Shown one piece after another: positions 1 to 9,361 of a stretch of 55,391 bases of DNA. Position 1 is the stretch's first letter. Each line of letters opens with the position of its first letter. Under the pieces are notes generated by a model, which was given only the letters and a program-made list of their open reading frames with translations, was not told the origin of the DNA and did no database searches. The stretch covers positions 1 through 55,391 of the forward strand of contig CAJKDU010000013.1 of assembly GCA_905198745.1 (NCBI GenBank), read 5' to 3'. A program made the position numbers and the translations under genes. The stretch is from an uncultured Prevotella sp. GTDB lineage: Bacteria > Bacteroidota > Bacteroidia > Bacteroidales > Bacteroidaceae.

Positions 1-31
1 TAATAATCATATAGAAACCAAGAATAAGCGT

Positions 32-3000
32 ATGAAGTCATTTATCAGTGAAGACGATATAGAGCAGGCGATTTGCAATCGCCTTTCACTTCCCGAATAC
101 GGATGGAAGCGAATAGAGTGTGACGCACGAGTGGAGGCTCAGGACGAGGTCTTGTCTACAGGTCGTGCTAATCCATCGGAGTGCATTCTGCCTGATGTGT
201 TCTTGACTGCCTTGAAGAGACTCAATCCACAGATAGTGGAGGACACTCTGAAAGGCATCCTCCAAGAACTCCGCAAGGACTTTACGGGCACGGACATGAT
301 AGACACCAACTATCGCCTCTATCAGAAGATACGCAATGGCATCAAGGTGCCTATACAAAAGAATGGCAAGGAAGACTTCGACATCGTGCGACTCTTCGAC
401 TTCGACCATCCCGAAAGGAATGACTTCCATTGCGTCAACCAGATGTGGATTAAAGGTCATTATCGCTATCGCCGTCCCGACGTGCTGCTCTTTGTCAATG
501 GTTTGCCAGTGGTCTTCATCGAACTGAAGAACTCCACCGTGAAGATAGAGGAAGCCTACAACAAGAACCTGACGAGCTATCGCCAGGACATTCCGAACAT
601 CTTTGCCTTCAACCAGATTTGCGTGTTGAGCAATGGCTTGCAAACCAAGATAGGTGCTTGGAACAGCAATTATGAGTTCTTCTTCGAGTGGCTACGTGTG
701 GATGACGAGAAGGAGAAACTCGACCGCGAGCAGATTGCCAATCATGGATTGAGTGTAACCAATCTGATAGACGGTCTTTTCCGTAAGGATCGGCTTCTGG
801 ACTATATCGAAAACTTCATCTTCTTCGACAACAAGCGTATCAAGATTATCGCTAAGAACCATCAGTATCTCGGTGTCAACAATCTGATGGAAAGTGTGGC
901 TCGTCGTCGGGAACTGAACGGTAAGCTCGGGGTGTTCTGGCATACGCAAGGTTCGGGCAAGAGCTATTCGATGGTGATGTTTGTGAGAAAGGTGAAGCGC
1001 AAGTTGCATGGCAACTTTACCTTCCTCGTCATCACCGACCGAGAGGACTTGGATGCCCAGATACACAAGACTTTTGTTCGTACGGAGGTGATAGGCGACA
1101 AGGAGGAGTGTCAACCCAAGAACTCCACCCAGTTGCGTGACTTCCTGAGGAGCAACAAGCCGATGGTGTTCACCTTGATACATAAGTTTCAGTATGACAA
1201 GACCAGGAAGTATCCACTTTTGTCTGACCGCAACGACATCTTTGTCTTGGTGGATGAGGCGCATCGCACGCAATACAAGCAACTCGCCGAGAACATGCAC
1301 ACCGGTCTGCCGAACGCCAACTACATTGCTTTCACCGGTACGCCGCTCCTGGGCAGCAAGCGACTCACCAATCAGTGGTTTGGCGATTATGTGTCAGAAT
1401 ACAACTTCGCTCAGGCTATCGAGGATGGAAGCACTGTGCCACTCTTCTATAGTCGCCGTGTGCCTGAGGTGGGCTTGACCAACGACTGGCTCGATACCGA
1501 CATCGACCAGATATGTGAGGACGAAAACCTGAACGACCGAGAGAAGGAGCTCTTGGAGAACTCATCATCTCGCATCATGGAGGTCATCAAGCGAGACGAA
1601 CGTCTGGATAGAATAGCCCGTGATATCGCCCATCATTTTCCTCGCCGAGGATTCTTGGGCAAGGGCATGGTGGTGAGCGTGGATAAGTACACCGCTGTCA
1701 GAATGTACGACAAGGTGCAGAAGTATTGGGCGGAGGAGAAAAAGCAACTCGTCAAGGATCGCAACCATGCCCAGACGAAGGAAGACCGAGAGAAGATAAA
1801 TGCCATGCTTGCCTATATGAACAAAGTGGAGATGGCGGTGGTCATCAGCAAGGAGGACGGTGAGGAGGAGAAGTTTGCTGCCCAAGGGCTCGACATCACG
1901 CCTCATCGCAAGAAACTGGAGGCGATTTCTACTGACGGCAAGGACATCGAGGATAGGTTCAAGGATAAGGACGACCCGCTGAGCCTGGTGTTCGTTTGTG
2001 CCATGTGGCTCACAGGATTTGACGTGCCTTCGCTGTCCACACTTTATCTCGACAAGCCGATGAAGGGACACACCTTGATGCAAGCCATCGCCAGAGCCAA
2101 CCGTGTGTTCCCTGGCAAGACTTGTGGCATCATCGTGGACTACGTGAATGTGTTCAAGTATATGCAGCAAGCCCTTTCCGACTATGCTTCGACAGGCGAC
2201 GACACCGAGTATCCAGCCAAGGACATTGAGCAGCTGATTGCCAACATCGACCAAACCATCATCGAGTGTGATGTGTTCCTGCAGTCGATAGGCATCAAGA
2301 TAGATGAAGTCATCGCCGAAGGCAATACTCTCGACCAACTCGATTTGTTGCGCAAGGCATACAACCGCATCTTGGAAAAGGATGAGTGGAAAGACCGATT
2401 CAAGGTGTTGACCAATCTCTTGCTCAATCTCTATGATGCGGCGAAACCGGAAATCTTTGAGCGAGGCTGGCACAACGATAAGTTTGCGCCCTTGGCTTAC
2501 CTCAATGGCTTGTTCTGCAATCAGATAGACGACGAGAAGTTGAGTCGTGCCAAGGCGAGAATGGCAGAGACCTTAGACCAAAGTGTTTCTTCCACGATGG
2601 AGGGAATGGTAGCCGAAGGAGGTCCTGGCAATTATAATTACGCTATACATCAGGGCAAGGTCATTGACTTGAGCAAGGTAGATGTGGAAGCACTCCGCAA
2701 GGAAATTAATTCTACTCCTTACAAGGCTTTGGAGATAGATGACCTGCGCAGTTTCATCGAGCGTGCCTTGGTGCAGATGATTAACAAGAATTGTACCCGT
2801 GTGCCCTTCTCTCAGCGATACAAGAATATCATCGACCATTATAATTCGGGTGGCAGTGAGAACGAGGATTATTACGAAAAGCTGCTTCAGCTCATTGAGG
2901 ATATGAAGCGGGAGCAATCTCGCTCCACCGATCTTGGTTTGGATGAAGAGGAACTGGAAATCTACGATTTGCTGCGGAGCGACCGTAAGTTGACCAAGGA

Positions 3001-3250
3001 GGAAGAACAGAAGGTGATACTTGCCTCGAAGAACTTATACCGTAAGTTACAAGAGAGCAAAAACCAAGTGATGGTTGTAGATTGGTATAAGGATGAGCAA
3101 CCTCGACTTCAGGTGTTCACCTTGATACAGAAGTCACTCAATGACGACTTGCCGCTTAGCTACGACCAGATAGCGTTTAAGGACAAGACAAACTTGCTGT
3201 TCAATCACTTCGTGGATATGGCAGTACAAGGATATGGTTGGGTGGTGTGA
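32..3250 (+). CDS. hsdR: Type I restriction enzyme R subunit (HsdR)
   Basis: This is the motor and nuclease subunit of a type I restriction-modification complex: it translocates unmethylated DNA using ATP and then cleaves it. The N-terminal nuclease motif is visible as D150 and E164-L-K166. The superfamily 2 helicase follows: Walker A around H304-TQGSGK310-S, the DEAH box at residues 408-411, a TGTPL motif near 434, and motifs V/VI (TGFDVPS, QAIARANR) near 660-690. The 1072-residue length is normal and no motif is broken. HsdM and HsdS are not in the window and probably lie upstream, because only 31 bp precede the start. A long inverted repeat downstream ends transcription. The family call is secure; the recognition sequence cannot be inferred without HsdS. 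Confidence 0.96.
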   Translation: MKSFISEDDIEQAICNRLSLPEYGWKRIECDARVEAQDEVLSTGRANPSECILPDVFLTALKRLNPQIVEDTLKGILQELRKDFTGTDMIDTNYRLYQKIRNGIKVPIQKNGKEDFDIVRLFDFDHPERNDFHCVNQMWIKGHYRYRRPDVLLFVNGLPVVFIELKNSTVKIEEAYNKNLTSYRQDIPNIFAFNQICVLSNGLQTKIGAWNSNYEFFFEWLRVDDEKEKLDREQIANHGLSVTNLIDGLFRKDRLLDYIENFIFFDNKRIKIIAKNHQYLGVNNLMESVARRRELNGKLGVFWHTQGSGKSYSMVMFVRKVKRKLHGNFTFLVITDREDLDAQIHKTFVRTEVIGDKEECQPKNSTQLRDFLRSNKPMVFTLIHKFQYDKTRKYPLLSDRNDIFVLVDEAHRTQYKQLAENMHTGLPNANYIAFTGTPLLGSKRLTNQWFGDYVSEYNFAQAIEDGSTVPLFYSRRVPEVGLTNDWLDTDIDQICEDENLNDREKELLENSSSRIMEVIKRDERLDRIARDIAHHFPRRGFLGKGMVVSVDKYTAVRMYDKVQKYWAEEKKQLVKDRNHAQTKEDREKINAMLAYMNKVEMAVVISKEDGEEEKFAAQGLDITPHRKKLEAISTDGKDIEDRFKDKDDPLSLVFVCAMWLTGFDVPSLSTLYLDKPMKGHTLMQAIARANRVFPGKTCGIIVDYVNVFKYMQQALSDYASTGDDTEYPAKDIEQLIANIDQTIIECDVFLQSIGIKIDEVIAEGNTLDQLDLLRKAYNRILEKDEWKDRFKVLTNLLLNLYDAAKPEIFERGWHNDKFAPLAYLNGLFCNQIDDEKLSRAKARMAETLDQSVSSTMEGMVAEGGPGNYNYAIHQGKVIDLSKVDVEALRKEINSTPYKALEIDDLRSFIERALVQMINKNCTRVPFSQRYKNIIDHYNSGGSENEDYYEKLLQLIEDMKREQSRSTDLGLDEEELEIYDLLRSDRKLTKEEEQKVILASKNLYRKLQESKNQVMVVDWYKDEQPRLQVFTLIQKSLNDDLPLSYDQIAFKDKTNLLFNHFVDMAVQGYGWVV

Positions 3251-3271
3251 TATGTCATTTTCGTACATCTA

Positions 3272-3484
3272 TTACCCTCTTCTCACTCGCTTATCTACCA
3301 ATCTTACTATAAGGGCTTTGTAAGGTTCCGACGGATTTGTAGTCCTTTTCAGGAGAAATTCATGGCTATTGCTGCAATCTGGGCAGGATGCTAAAGCTTT
3401 ATTCCATTGGGGGTAGGCATAGAGGGTACTGGCAATTGCTGTACCTGATTCTTCTGAAGAGCAGGAAGTAAGTTTTATCTTCAT
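3272..3484 (-). CDS. Doubtful 70-codon ORF between hsdR and the terminator
   Basis: This is an uninterrupted 70-codon frame with a CPDC motif and a basic C-terminus (KRVRR). I do not recognise a family. There is no Bacteroidetes -7 motif in front of it and no clear ribosome-binding site. It lies between hsdR and a bidirectional terminator, so it could be a gene remnant or chance. Otherwise the 316 bp between hsdR and the acyl-CoA ligase hold only the inverted repeat. Confidence 0.2.
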   Translation of the reverse strand: MKIKLTSCSSEESGTAIASTLYAYPQWNKALASCPDCSNSHEFLLKRTTNPSEPYKALIVRLVDKRVRRG

Positions 3485-3496
3485 GCGTCTTTATAC

Positions 3497-3544
3497 AAAC
3501 AGAAGTGCCATCTACCGACTTAACGGTAGATGGCACTTCTGTTT
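3497..3544. terminator. Bidirectional terminator between convergent hsdR and acyl-CoA ligase
   Basis: A perfect inverted repeat has 21-bp arms (3497-3517 and 3524-3544) and a 6-nt loop. One arm ends in GTTT and the other starts with AAAC, so U-rich ends occur on both strands. It sits between two convergent genes. Confidence 0.85.
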
Positions 3545-3566
3545 GCTTTAAATTATTGTGTCTAAT

Positions 3567-5234
3567 TTAATTCATTCTGTAGAGATAACGCTTGATACTC
3601 TTCTTGGGAGTCTTCTCAAACTCCTCTACTTGTATCTGAATGCGCGACAGTTTGCAGTAGGATGGGATGATCTCGTTGAGGTCCTTGCGGTTCTGTTCCA
3701 TGACGCTCTTGATGTCGTCATCGTTGAATCCCATTTGTTTCGCCTCGTCATAGTCGGGATGTACCAAGCCTACGAGCTTGTCACCGTCTTGCACTACCAG
3801 ACATTCGTTGACAAGTGGAAGGGAATTCAGCTTGTCTTCTATTTCTTCCGGATAGACGTTTTGTCCAGACGAACCGAGAAGCATGTTCTTGCTTCTGCCC
3901 TTGATGAACACGTTGCCATCCTTGTCGATGATGCCCAGGTCGCCTGTGTGATACCAACCTTCGTCGTCGAGAGCTTGTTCGGTGGCTTCTTCATTTTTGT
4001 AGTAGCCAAGCATCACGTTGGTGCCTTTTGCTACTATTTCACCGGGGATGTGCGCTGGGTCAGGACTGAGAACTTTCACATCCATGTGTACTACAGCCTT
4101 GCCGCATGAGCCAACTGCGTGGTCATGCCAATCGTCGTAGGTGATGATGGGCGCACACTCTGTGGCTCCATAGCCAACTGTGAACGGGAAGTCTATGCTG
4201 CGGAGGAATTTCTCTATCTCTTGGTTGAGGGCTGCTCCACCGATAATGATTTCATAGAGGTTGCCACCGAATGCCTGGTAAACCTGTTCGCAGATTTTCT
4301 GTTTCACTTTCTTGCTGATAACGGGCATGCTCATCAGCAGACGGATGCGGTTGTTCTGTATCTTGGGGAATACTTTCTTGCGGATTATCTTCTCGATGAT
4401 AAGCGGCACGGCAATGATGATGGCTGGCTTGACGTCGGCAAATGCCTGTGCCACGATGGCTGGCGAAGGTACACGTGTGAGGTAGTACACGTGGCAACCG
4501 TGAACAAATTCAAAGAGAAATTCGAATGCCATGCCGTACATGTGTGCCATGGGCAGGATGCTGATGGTGTTGCTGCCAGAAGAAATGGTCGTGCCGAGCA
4601 CCTTGCTGGCGAAGTCGAGGTTGCCCCAAAGTGCGCGGTAGGGGATCATGACGCCTTTGGAGAAGCCTGTAGTGCCGCTTGTATAGTTGATAAGGGCCAG
4701 TTCTTCCGGACTCTGCTCCTTGTAGTAACTCACGTGCTCCTTGCGGAAATATTTGGGGAACTTTTCGCCGAAGATGCGGTTAAGGTTCTCGCGGGCATAC
4801 GTAAGTTTGTCCGTTCGGGAAACTACGAGTGAATAATCGGGTATGTAGATGATGCCTTCAAGGTCTGGCATTTTGGCGGGGTCGATGATTGTGTTGACCA
4901 CATCGCCCACAAAAAGAAGCTTGGCCTGACTGTGGTTCACGATGTTGTGAATTTGGTCTGCCGTGAACTCGTGGAGAATAGGCACAGCCACTGCTCCATA
5001 AGTGAGGGTAGCCAGGAAGGCTACAGCCCAGTGGGAACTGTTGCGCCCGCAGAGGGCTATCTTGTCGCCGCGCTCTACACCGCTGTTTTCAAACATGATG
5101 TGGAGCTTTTCTATCTTTCGTGCCACGTCGTGAAATTGGAGTGTAGCACCCTTATAGTCTGTAAAGGCGTCTGAATCCCAGTTCTTTAGAATGCTCTTTT
5201 CTATAAAAGAATTAAAGCTTGGTATTGATTCCAT
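3567..5234 (-). CDS. AMP-binding acyl-CoA ligase (long-chain fatty acid-CoA ligase type)
   Basis: The enzyme belongs to the ANL superfamily: it adenylates a carboxylic acid, probably a fatty acid, and transfers it to CoA. The P-loop-like motif TSGTTG starts at residue 185 and is followed by FSKG. The GYGATECAP motif, the YHTGDLG motif with its conserved aspartate, and the KGRSKNM hinge follow in order. The lysine-rich C-terminus (EKTPKKSIKRYLY) supplies the usual catalytic lysine region. I chose ATG at 5234 (555 aa). A longer frame to 5273 is open, but the promoter at 5259-5290 lies inside that extension. The substrate is not certain; the LC-FACS family is the best fit. Confidence 0.88.
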   Translation of the reverse strand: MESIPSFNSFIEKSILKNWDSDAFTDYKGATLQFHDVARKIEKLHIMFENSGVERGDKIALCGRNSSHWAVAFLATLTYGAVAVPILHEFTADQIHNIVNHSQAKLLFVGDVVNTIIDPAKMPDLEGIIYIPDYSLVVSRTDKLTYARENLNRIFGEKFPKYFRKEHVSYYKEQSPEELALINYTSGTTGFSKGVMIPYRALWGNLDFASKVLGTTISSGSNTISILPMAHMYGMAFEFLFEFVHGCHVYYLTRVPSPAIVAQAFADVKPAIIIAVPLIIEKIIRKKVFPKIQNNRIRLLMSMPVISKKVKQKICEQVYQAFGGNLYEIIIGGAALNQEIEKFLRSIDFPFTVGYGATECAPIITYDDWHDHAVGSCGKAVVHMDVKVLSPDPAHIPGEIVAKGTNVMLGYYKNEEATEQALDDEGWYHTGDLGIIDKDGNVFIKGRSKNMLLGSSGQNVYPEEIEDKLNSLPLVNECLVVQDGDKLVGLVHPDYDEAKQMGFNDDDIKSVMEQNRKDLNEIIPSYCKLSRIQIQVEEFEKTPKKSIKRYLYRMN

Positions 5235-5258
5235 TGCACATTTTACGTTAATATTGTG

Positions 5259-5290
5259 CAAAGATAATGCCATTTCTGCACACTGGCAAA
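5259..5290 (-). promoter_or_regulatory. Bacteroidetes promoter for the acyl-CoA ligase
   Basis: Read on the minus strand: TTTG at 5290-5287, a 20-nt spacer, then TATCTTTG at 5266-5259. This matches TTTG / TAnnTTTG exactly. The predicted transcript starts about 15-20 nt before the ATG at 5234 and rules out the longer reading frame. Confidence 0.8.
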
Positions 5291-5336
5291 TATTTTGTGC
5301 AGAATCTTCAACATCTTACTTAAATACTTGCGGTTG

Positions 5337-6581
5337 CTATTCGTAGTGCATCGACTTGGCTGGATGTATGTGTGAAACAAGATAGCTGGGCACAATGAGT
5401 ACGAGGACGCTGATGATGAGTGTGCCGGCATTGATGAGGAGGATGAGCAGCGGGTCGAGTTCCACGGGCACTGTACTCACGTAATAGGTCTGCGGGTTGA
5501 GCTTTACGAGTCCTGTAAAGTGCTGTAAGACCACTATGCCTAATCCGAGAATGTTGCCCCAAAGCAGTCCTCTGCCAATGATGAAAGTGGCAAACCACAG
5601 GAAGGTGTGCCTAATGGTGTGGTTTTTGGCGCCGAGAGCTTTGAGCAGGCCTATCATGTTGGTGCGCTCAAGGATGATGATGAGCAGACCAGATATCATG
5701 GTGAAGCCTGCCACGCAAACCATTAGTCCGAGAATAATCCACACGTTGAGGTCGAGCAAGTCAAGCCACGAGAATATTTGCGGGTTGGCTTCCTTGATGG
5801 TTTCGCTTGAGTAGGTTTCGCCGTATGTGTCGACGGTGCGGTTGACGCTCTGCACTACCCGGTCGGCGACGACGGGCAACTCGTTGAAGTTGTCCAGGGT
5901 GAGTTCCAGCCCACTGGTTTGGTCGGGTTCCCATCCGTTGAGTTTCATGGCAGTATAGAGGTCAGTGTAGGCGATTACCTCGTCGAAGCGGCTGAGGTTG
6001 GTCTGGTAGATGCCTGCCACGGTGAAACGGCGTATGCGCACGTCGTTGTTTATAAAATAGGTGAAAATGCGGTCGCCCACTTTCAGTTTCAGCTTGTCGG
6101 CCATGATTTTGGAGATGACCACTTGGTTGTGGCTTGCCGTGTCGCTGAATTTGGGCAAGTGTCCGCTAATCAAGTTGTTGTGAATGAAAGTGGTGTCGTA
6201 GTCGGGACCAATGCCTTTGAGCATCACGCCAAGAAAGTCGGAGTTTGTCTTCAGAATGCCCTGTTTCATGGCGTATCGCTGCACATGCTTCACGCCGTCT
6301 ATCCCTTTCACCATTTTGACGAAACTCTTGTTGGTGGATATGGGATATTGTTCACCGCTTTGCAACGTCATGTAGTTGCCCACGGTGATGTGACTGCCAA
6401 ACCCCACCACCTTGTCGCGGATGGTGTGCTTGAAGCCGATGACTACGCATACGGACACAATCATCACCGCCAGTCCGATGGCTACTCCAAGGGTGGCTAT
6501 GCGGATGGCAGGGCGCGACACTTTGCGCTTGTCTCCGTTGTCGTTGAAGATGCGGGTGGCTATGAACAGGGGAAAATTCAT
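5337..6581 (-). CDS. FtsX/LolC-type ABC transporter permease
   Basis: This inner-membrane permease belongs to the MacB/LolCE/FtsX superfamily, which in lipoprotein-releasing systems extracts lipoproteins from the inner membrane. The 414-residue protein has one N-terminal membrane segment (about residues 29-50, VAIGLAVMIVSV), a large periplasmic domain (about 55-270), and three C-terminal segments (about 280-300, 325-350, 370-400). This is the standard topology. The cognate ATPase is not nearby, which is common in Bacteroidales. The gene starts 4 bp after the aminotransferase stop codon, so the two are co-transcribed. The lipoprotein substrate is an inference from the family. Confidence 0.88.
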   Translation of the reverse strand: MNFPLFIATRIFNDNGDKRKVSRPAIRIATLGVAIGLAVMIVSVCVVIGFKHTIRDKVVGFGSHITVGNYMTLQSGEQYPISTNKSFVKMVKGIDGVKHVQRYAMKQGILKTNSDFLGVMLKGIGPDYDTTFIHNNLISGHLPKFSDTASHNQVVISKIMADKLKLKVGDRIFTYFINNDVRIRRFTVAGIYQTNLSRFDEVIAYTDLYTAMKLNGWEPDQTSGLELTLDNFNELPVVADRVVQSVNRTVDTYGETYSSETIKEANPQIFSWLDLLDLNVWIILGLMVCVAGFTMISGLLIIILERTNMIGLLKALGAKNHTIRHTFLWFATFIIGRGLLWGNILGLGIVVLQHFTGLVKLNPQTYYVSTVPVELDPLLILLINAGTLIISVLVLIVPSYLVSHIHPAKSMHYE

Positions 6582-6585
6582 GCTT

Positions 6586-7791
6586 CTACTCCTCCATTAC
6601 TCTTCCCGGATAGGCTTCGAGTGCTTTGCGGAGCACCACAAGCGCCCTCTCCAGGTCTTCCTTCTTGAGCACGTAGGCTATGCGCACTTGGTTGATGCCG
6701 GCTCCGGGAGTCGTATAGAATCCTGAGGCGGGAGCCATCATGACGGTCTCGCCCTCATAGTTGAAGTCTTCAAGGCACCAGCGGCAGAACTTCTCGCTGT
6801 CGTCTACCGGGAGCTTGGCCACTGTGTAGAAAGCTCCCATGGGGATAGGGGAGTAGACGCCGGGGATGCGGTTGAGCCCGTCGATGAGGCATTTGCGTCG
6901 TTCCACATATTCGTCGTACACGTCGCGGTAGTACTCTTCGGGCGCATCGAGCGATGCTTCGGCAACAATCTGCCCGATGAGTGGTGGCGAGAGGCGTGCC
7001 TGGCAGAACTTCATCACGGCTGCGCGCACTTCCTTGTTCTTGGTGATGAGGGCACCCACACGGATTCCACATTCGCTGTAGCGCTTCGACACCGAGTCGA
7101 TGAGGATTACGTTCTGTTCAATGCCTTCCAGGTGGCAGGCGCTGATGTAGGGCGAACCGGTGTAGATGTACTCGCGGTATACCTCGTCGGAGAAGAGGTA
7201 GAGGTCGTACTTCTTCACCAGGTCGCGAATCTGGTTCATTTCGCGTCGAGTGTAGAGATAGCCCGTTGGGTTGTTGGGATTACAGATCATAATGGCGCGT
7301 GTGCGCTCGTTGATGAGCTCCTCAAACTTCTCCACCTTGGGCAGCGAGAATCCTTCTTCAATGGTAGTGGCTATGGTGCGTATTTTGGCGCCGGCCGAGA
7401 TGGCGAATGCCATGTAGTTGGCATAGGCAGGCTCCGGCACGATAATCTCGTCGCCCGGGTTGAGGCATGACATGAAGGCAAACAGCACGGCCTCAGAGCC
7501 GCCCGAGGTGATGATGATGTCGTCGGCGTCAACGTTGATGTTGTACTTCTTGTAATATCCTGTGAGCTTTTGTCTATAAGACAAGTATCCCTGTGATGGA
7601 GAATATTCAAGGATATTGCGGTGAACATTCTTCAAGGCATCGAGTCCTACTTGCGGTGTGGGCAGGTCGGGCTGTCCGATATTTAAGTGGTATACTTTTA
7701 TTCCTCTATTCTTTGCGGCTGCAGCCAAAGGTGCCAACTTTCTGATTGGCGACTCGGGCATTTCAAGTCCGCGTACTGATATTTCAGGCAT
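6586..7791 (-). CDS. PLP-dependent class I/II aminotransferase
   Basis: A fold-type I aminotransferase of 401 residues. The Schiff-base lysine is K236 in the SVSKRYS motif. NPNNPTGY (PLP ring binding and substrate arginine region), the SDEVYRE motif and the C-terminal NQVRIAYV region are all present. The N-terminus (SPIRKLAPLAAAAKNRGIKV) is characteristic of a Bacteroidales subgroup often called aspartate or aromatic aminotransferase, but the sequence does not decide the amino donor. It is the first gene of a two-gene unit with the FtsX-type permease. A -7 element is present at 7824-7831. Confidence 0.92.
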   Translation of the reverse strand: MPEISVRGLEMPESPIRKLAPLAAAAKNRGIKVYHLNIGQPDLPTPQVGLDALKNVHRNILEYSPSQGYLSYRQKLTGYYKKYNINVDADDIIITSGGSEAVLFAFMSCLNPGDEIIVPEPAYANYMAFAISAGAKIRTIATTIEEGFSLPKVEKFEELINERTRAIMICNPNNPTGYLYTRREMNQIRDLVKKYDLYLFSDEVYREYIYTGSPYISACHLEGIEQNVILIDSVSKRYSECGIRVGALITKNKEVRAAVMKFCQARLSPPLIGQIVAEASLDAPEEYYRDVYDEYVERRKCLIDGLNRIPGVYSPIPMGAFYTVAKLPVDDSEKFCRWCLEDFNYEGETVMMAPASGFYTTPGAGINQVRIAYVLKKEDLERALVVLRKALEAYPGRVMEE

Positions 7792-7823
7792 ATAAATCTA
7801 AAAATAATTATTTTTCAAGAGTG

Positions 7824-7831
7824 CAAAGGTA
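7824..7831 (-). promoter_or_regulatory. Probable -7 element for the aminotransferase-permease unit
   Basis: TACCTTTG on the minus strand, 33 bp before the ATG at 7791. No good TTTG is found at the -33 position, so this is half of the consensus. Confidence 0.5.
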
Positions 7832-8019
7832 GTGTAAAAATCTGAGTATGCGAAGAGAAAGGGTGTTTATTTTCTCTCTTTGGTTCTAAGAATGGGTTTT
7901 CGTATTCTGTTTTTCATTGTTTGGAGCAGTGGCGGATAGGCTTCCCGGAATTTGATGCGGCACTTGTTGTTGCACCAATCCTGAACGGGTGTAAATCTCT
8001 TCCGGACTGGGCATACCTG

Positions 8020-8151
8020 CCCAATTGTCCGTTTGCGGTGGGTTAATGGCCGAGTTGCGGTGGGTTAATGGCCGAGTTGCGGTGGGTTAATGGCCGAGTT
8101 ACGGTGGGTTAATGGCCGAGTTGCGGTGGGTTAATAACCGACTTGTACATT
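8020..8151. repeat. 22-bp tandem array A1 (six units)
   Basis: Five clear units start at 8042, 8064, 8086, 8108 and 8130, and a decayed one starts at 8020. Each is exactly 22 bp. The shared core is GTTAATGGCCGAGTTGCGG; units 2-4 are nearly identical and the last is diverged. There are no spacers, so it is not a CRISPR. The unit is related to arrays at 21473-21714 and 44571-44724. It sits at the head of the larger repeat that ends near 8425. Confidence 0.9.
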
Positions 8152-8425
8152 GTTCCACAGCCAAGGCTCTCATTGCCCACATCTTGGGCACCGAGTGCCC
8201 TGGCTGTCCGGCTGACTTAGGGCATTCCACTAGAATCTGGCAAATGGCAGATTGGTGATAGATAGGTGATGGATGTTTAGTCATCTATCACCTATCTATC
8301 ACTCTGTCTATCTTGCTTACAATCAGTCCAATTATGTCCGATATCAAGAAAAGTGATAGATAGTGGTGAGAAAACGAAAAACATTTCCTGCGCGCGCATG
8401 CGCGAGAAAGACTCTCTCTAAAACT
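8042..8425. repeat. Composite intergenic repeat, copy 1
   Basis: In order: 22-bp array; a stem-loop around 8155-8215 (ACAGCC pairing with GGCTGT outside, TGCCCA with TGGGCA inside); the block GGGCATTCCACT; a 21-bp-arm hairpin (8255-8275 with 8282-8302, one G-T pair) built from GTGATAGAT units; then a block of about 75 bp running from GATAT, AAGAAAAGTGATAGAT and GAAAAAC to TTTCCTGCGCGCG. The same blocks occur in the same order at 44571-44990. The two copies differ at first, second and third codon positions alike in the overlapping small ORF, so I read it as a DNA or RNA element and not a gene. No transposase or terminal inverted repeats were seen. Confidence 0.8.
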
Positions 8426-8491
8426 GCCAATGTCTTCAAAAACATCAGTGCTTGTATAAAGAGGAGAATTCCAGCTTACATGAATATCTGT

Positions 8492-8650
8492 CAATCCGCA
8501 GCAACCTCAAAAGGCGGAGCTTCCTAACTAAGTGGCACGTGGCTGTATCGTTAAACACGCCAATCCGCAGCAACCTGCAAGGCTTGGTCGCTTATTGACG
8601 TAACACTTGAGGGTGCCATTATACCGGGCAATCCGCAGCAATCCGTAAAG
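8492..8650. repeat. Three direct repeats with about 68-bp period
   Basis: The motif CAATCCGCAGCAACC (last copy ends ATCC) starts at 8492, 8561 and 8629, giving spacings of 69 and 68 bp. Each is followed within a few bases by AAGGC. The sequence between copies is not conserved. Its function is unknown. Together with the composite repeat it fills most of the 1018-bp gene-free stretch 7792-8809; the part before 8020 shows nothing else I can name. Confidence 0.65.
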
Positions 8651-8742
8651 GCGTGGCTTTCTGTTGAAGCATTGTTATGTGCCAGACAACGGGGAAAGAA
8701 CTGCAGATAGCGGAAGAAGAGAAAATAAAAAGCACAATTTTC

Positions 8743-8774
8743 TTTGGCTCGTTCGTGGATTTTGAGTAATTTTG
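8743..8774 (+). promoter_or_regulatory. Promoter for the DUF4494-yggS unit
   Basis: TTTG at 8743-8746, a 20-nt spacer, TAATTTTG at 8767-8774: a full match to the Bacteroidetes consensus, 35 bp before the ATG at 8810. Confidence 0.82.
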
Positions 8775-8809
8775 CGTTTCCAAATAAAATTAAATAAAGG
8801 ATAAAAACA

Positions 8810-9322
8810 ATGAGAACACTTTCTGCCGATTGGTATGAAACCAAAGTGCGTTATAGAAAAACTATGGAGGACGGTCAGGAGAAAGACGTGACCGAACAGT
8901 ATGTGGTGGATGCCCTTAGCTTCTCGGAGGCTGAGGCCAACATTATGGAAGAGATAGCTGTATATATCAGCGGTGAATACTCTATTAAGAGTATTTCGCC
9001 TGCCTCTTATCATGAGATATTCTTCAGCGATATGGATAATGATGACAAATGGTATAAGGCCAAACTCCAGTTCATCACCATTGACGAGAAAAGCTCGAAG
9101 GAAAAACGCAGTAATGTTTACTATCTCGTCCAGGCTGCCAGCTTGCAGGGCGCAGTGAAGCATATTGAAGAAGTGATGGGCAGCAGCATGATGGACTATA
9201 CCATTGCCAGCGTGACGGAGACTGCCATCATGGACGTGTTCGAGCACGTGAAGACTGCAGCCAAGAAGTTGGAGAAAAACGACAAGCCCGAATACGAGCC
9301 GGCTGAGGAGGAAAAGAAATAA
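8810..9322 (+). CDS. DUF4494 domain-containing protein
   Basis: A 170-residue soluble protein with the DUF4494 pattern: it starts MRTLSADWYETKVRYRK, has a central KWYKAKLQFITIDE strand region, and ends in an acidic, low-complexity tail (KPEYEPAEEEKK). The family is almost confined to Bacteroidetes and has no assigned function. The fold prediction from sequence alone is alternating beta strands and helices with no signal peptide. It precedes yggS by 39 bp in what looks like one transcript. The ATG at 8810 follows AAAGGA and the promoter at the right distance. Confidence 0.85.
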   Translation: MRTLSADWYETKVRYRKTMEDGQEKDVTEQYVVDALSFSEAEANIMEEIAVYISGEYSIKSISPASYHEIFFSDMDNDDKWYKAKLQFITIDEKSSKEKRSNVYYLVQAASLQGAVKHIEEVMGSSMMDYTIASVTETAIMDVFEHVKTAAKKLEKNDKPEYEPAEEEKK

Positions 9323-9361
9323 AACCACAGCTCGCAAAACGACATTAAACAGAAAGACAAT

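Noticed and set aside
8288..8494. A 68-codon ORF on the minus strand similar to one at 44859-45053 (shared RRK-FSF-HH-LSLF pattern)
   Set aside because: Both lie inside the composite repeat. In the best-matching 22 codons the differences hit codon positions 1, 2 and 3 about equally, so there is no sign of protein-level selection.
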